The position numbers and the translations under genes were made by a program. A stretch of 5,652 bases of DNA, taken from positions 1 to 5,652 of the forward strand of contig JBOFLG010000089.1 of NCBI GenBank assembly GCA_051657745.1, given 5' to 3'. The number at the start of each line of letters is the position of its first letter. The stretch's first letter is position 1. The DNA comes from JBOFLG01 sp051657745 (lineage in GTDB: Bacteria; Actinomycetota; Actinomycetes; Actinomycetales; Dermatophilaceae). The notes under the pieces were generated by a model that saw only the letters and a program-made list of their open reading frames with translations, was not told the origin of the DNA and ran no database searches. Shown here piece by piece: positions 5,614 to 5,652 of the stretch.

Positions 5614-5652
5614 TTAGCGTCGCCCGGTCAGGTGGTCGAGCACCCGGCGGGC
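5614..5652 (-). CDS. C-terminal end of an unidentified convergent gene (partial)
   Basis: Reading leftward from the window edge, one frame gives ARRVLDHLTGRR followed by TAA (5616-5614). Codon choice (GTG, CTC, GAC, CAC, CTG, ACC) fits the local coding style, and TAA-bounded ends are rare by chance at this GC content. The gene would be convergent with the rightward operon, ending 56 bases beyond its stop. Twelve residues are too few to name a family. Confidence 0.35.
   Translation of the reverse strand, partial: ARRVLDHLTGRR

Noticed and set aside
1..5652. CRISPR array, insertion sequence, tRNA or phage genes
   Set aside because: No regularly spaced repeats, transposase motifs, terminal repeats or tRNA-like folds were noticed; the window is nearly all accounted for by seven genes and one intergenic region.

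Overview
The window reads as a GC-rich chromosome segment (about 70% GC by eye). Wobble positions are mostly G or C, and four of the seven genes with a visible start use GTG. Together with the protein style this suggests an actinobacterium; genus and species cannot be read from the sequence. No rRNA, tRNA, CRISPR array or insertion sequence is seen.

Layout. Two divergent gene sets leave a central intergenic region (about 2433-2733). Leftward (minus strand) lie a PseH-like GNAT acetyltransferase (1887-2432), a pseudaminic acid synthase PseI (811-1890) and a family 2 glycosyltransferase that runs off the left edge (1-800). They are tightly packed: a 4-base GTGA overlap, then a 10-base gap. Rightward (plus strand) lie an acyl carrier protein (2734-2985), a short 405-residue AMP-forming ligase (2982-4199), a FabG-like short-chain dehydrogenase (4192-4968) and a small divergent protein that I read as a 4'-phosphopantetheinyl transferase (4976-5557). 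These overlap by 4 and 8 bases and then have a 7-base gap. A long nested inverted repeat lies over the 3' end of the last gene. A minus-strand gene fragment (5614-5652) enters from the right edge, convergent with the operon.

How it may work together. PseH and PseI are the N-acetylation and phosphoenolpyruvate-condensation steps of pseudaminic acid (Pse) synthesis, and the glycosyltransferase would use or place such a sugar on a surface glycan. The rightward operon looks like a self-contained acyl-loading cassette. The PPTase would arm the ACP, the ligase would adenylate a small carboxylic acid and load it on the ACP, and the SDR would reduce a keto group on the ACP-bound acyl chain or another substrate. 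The simplest joint reading is synthesis of a Pse-type sugar carrying an unusual (for example hydroxyacyl) N- or O-acyl group, destined for flagellin, capsule or a teichulosonic-acid-like wall polymer. The acyl-transfer enzyme is not evident in the window unless PseH itself takes acyl-ACP. The individual families are mostly secure; the joint pathway is inference.
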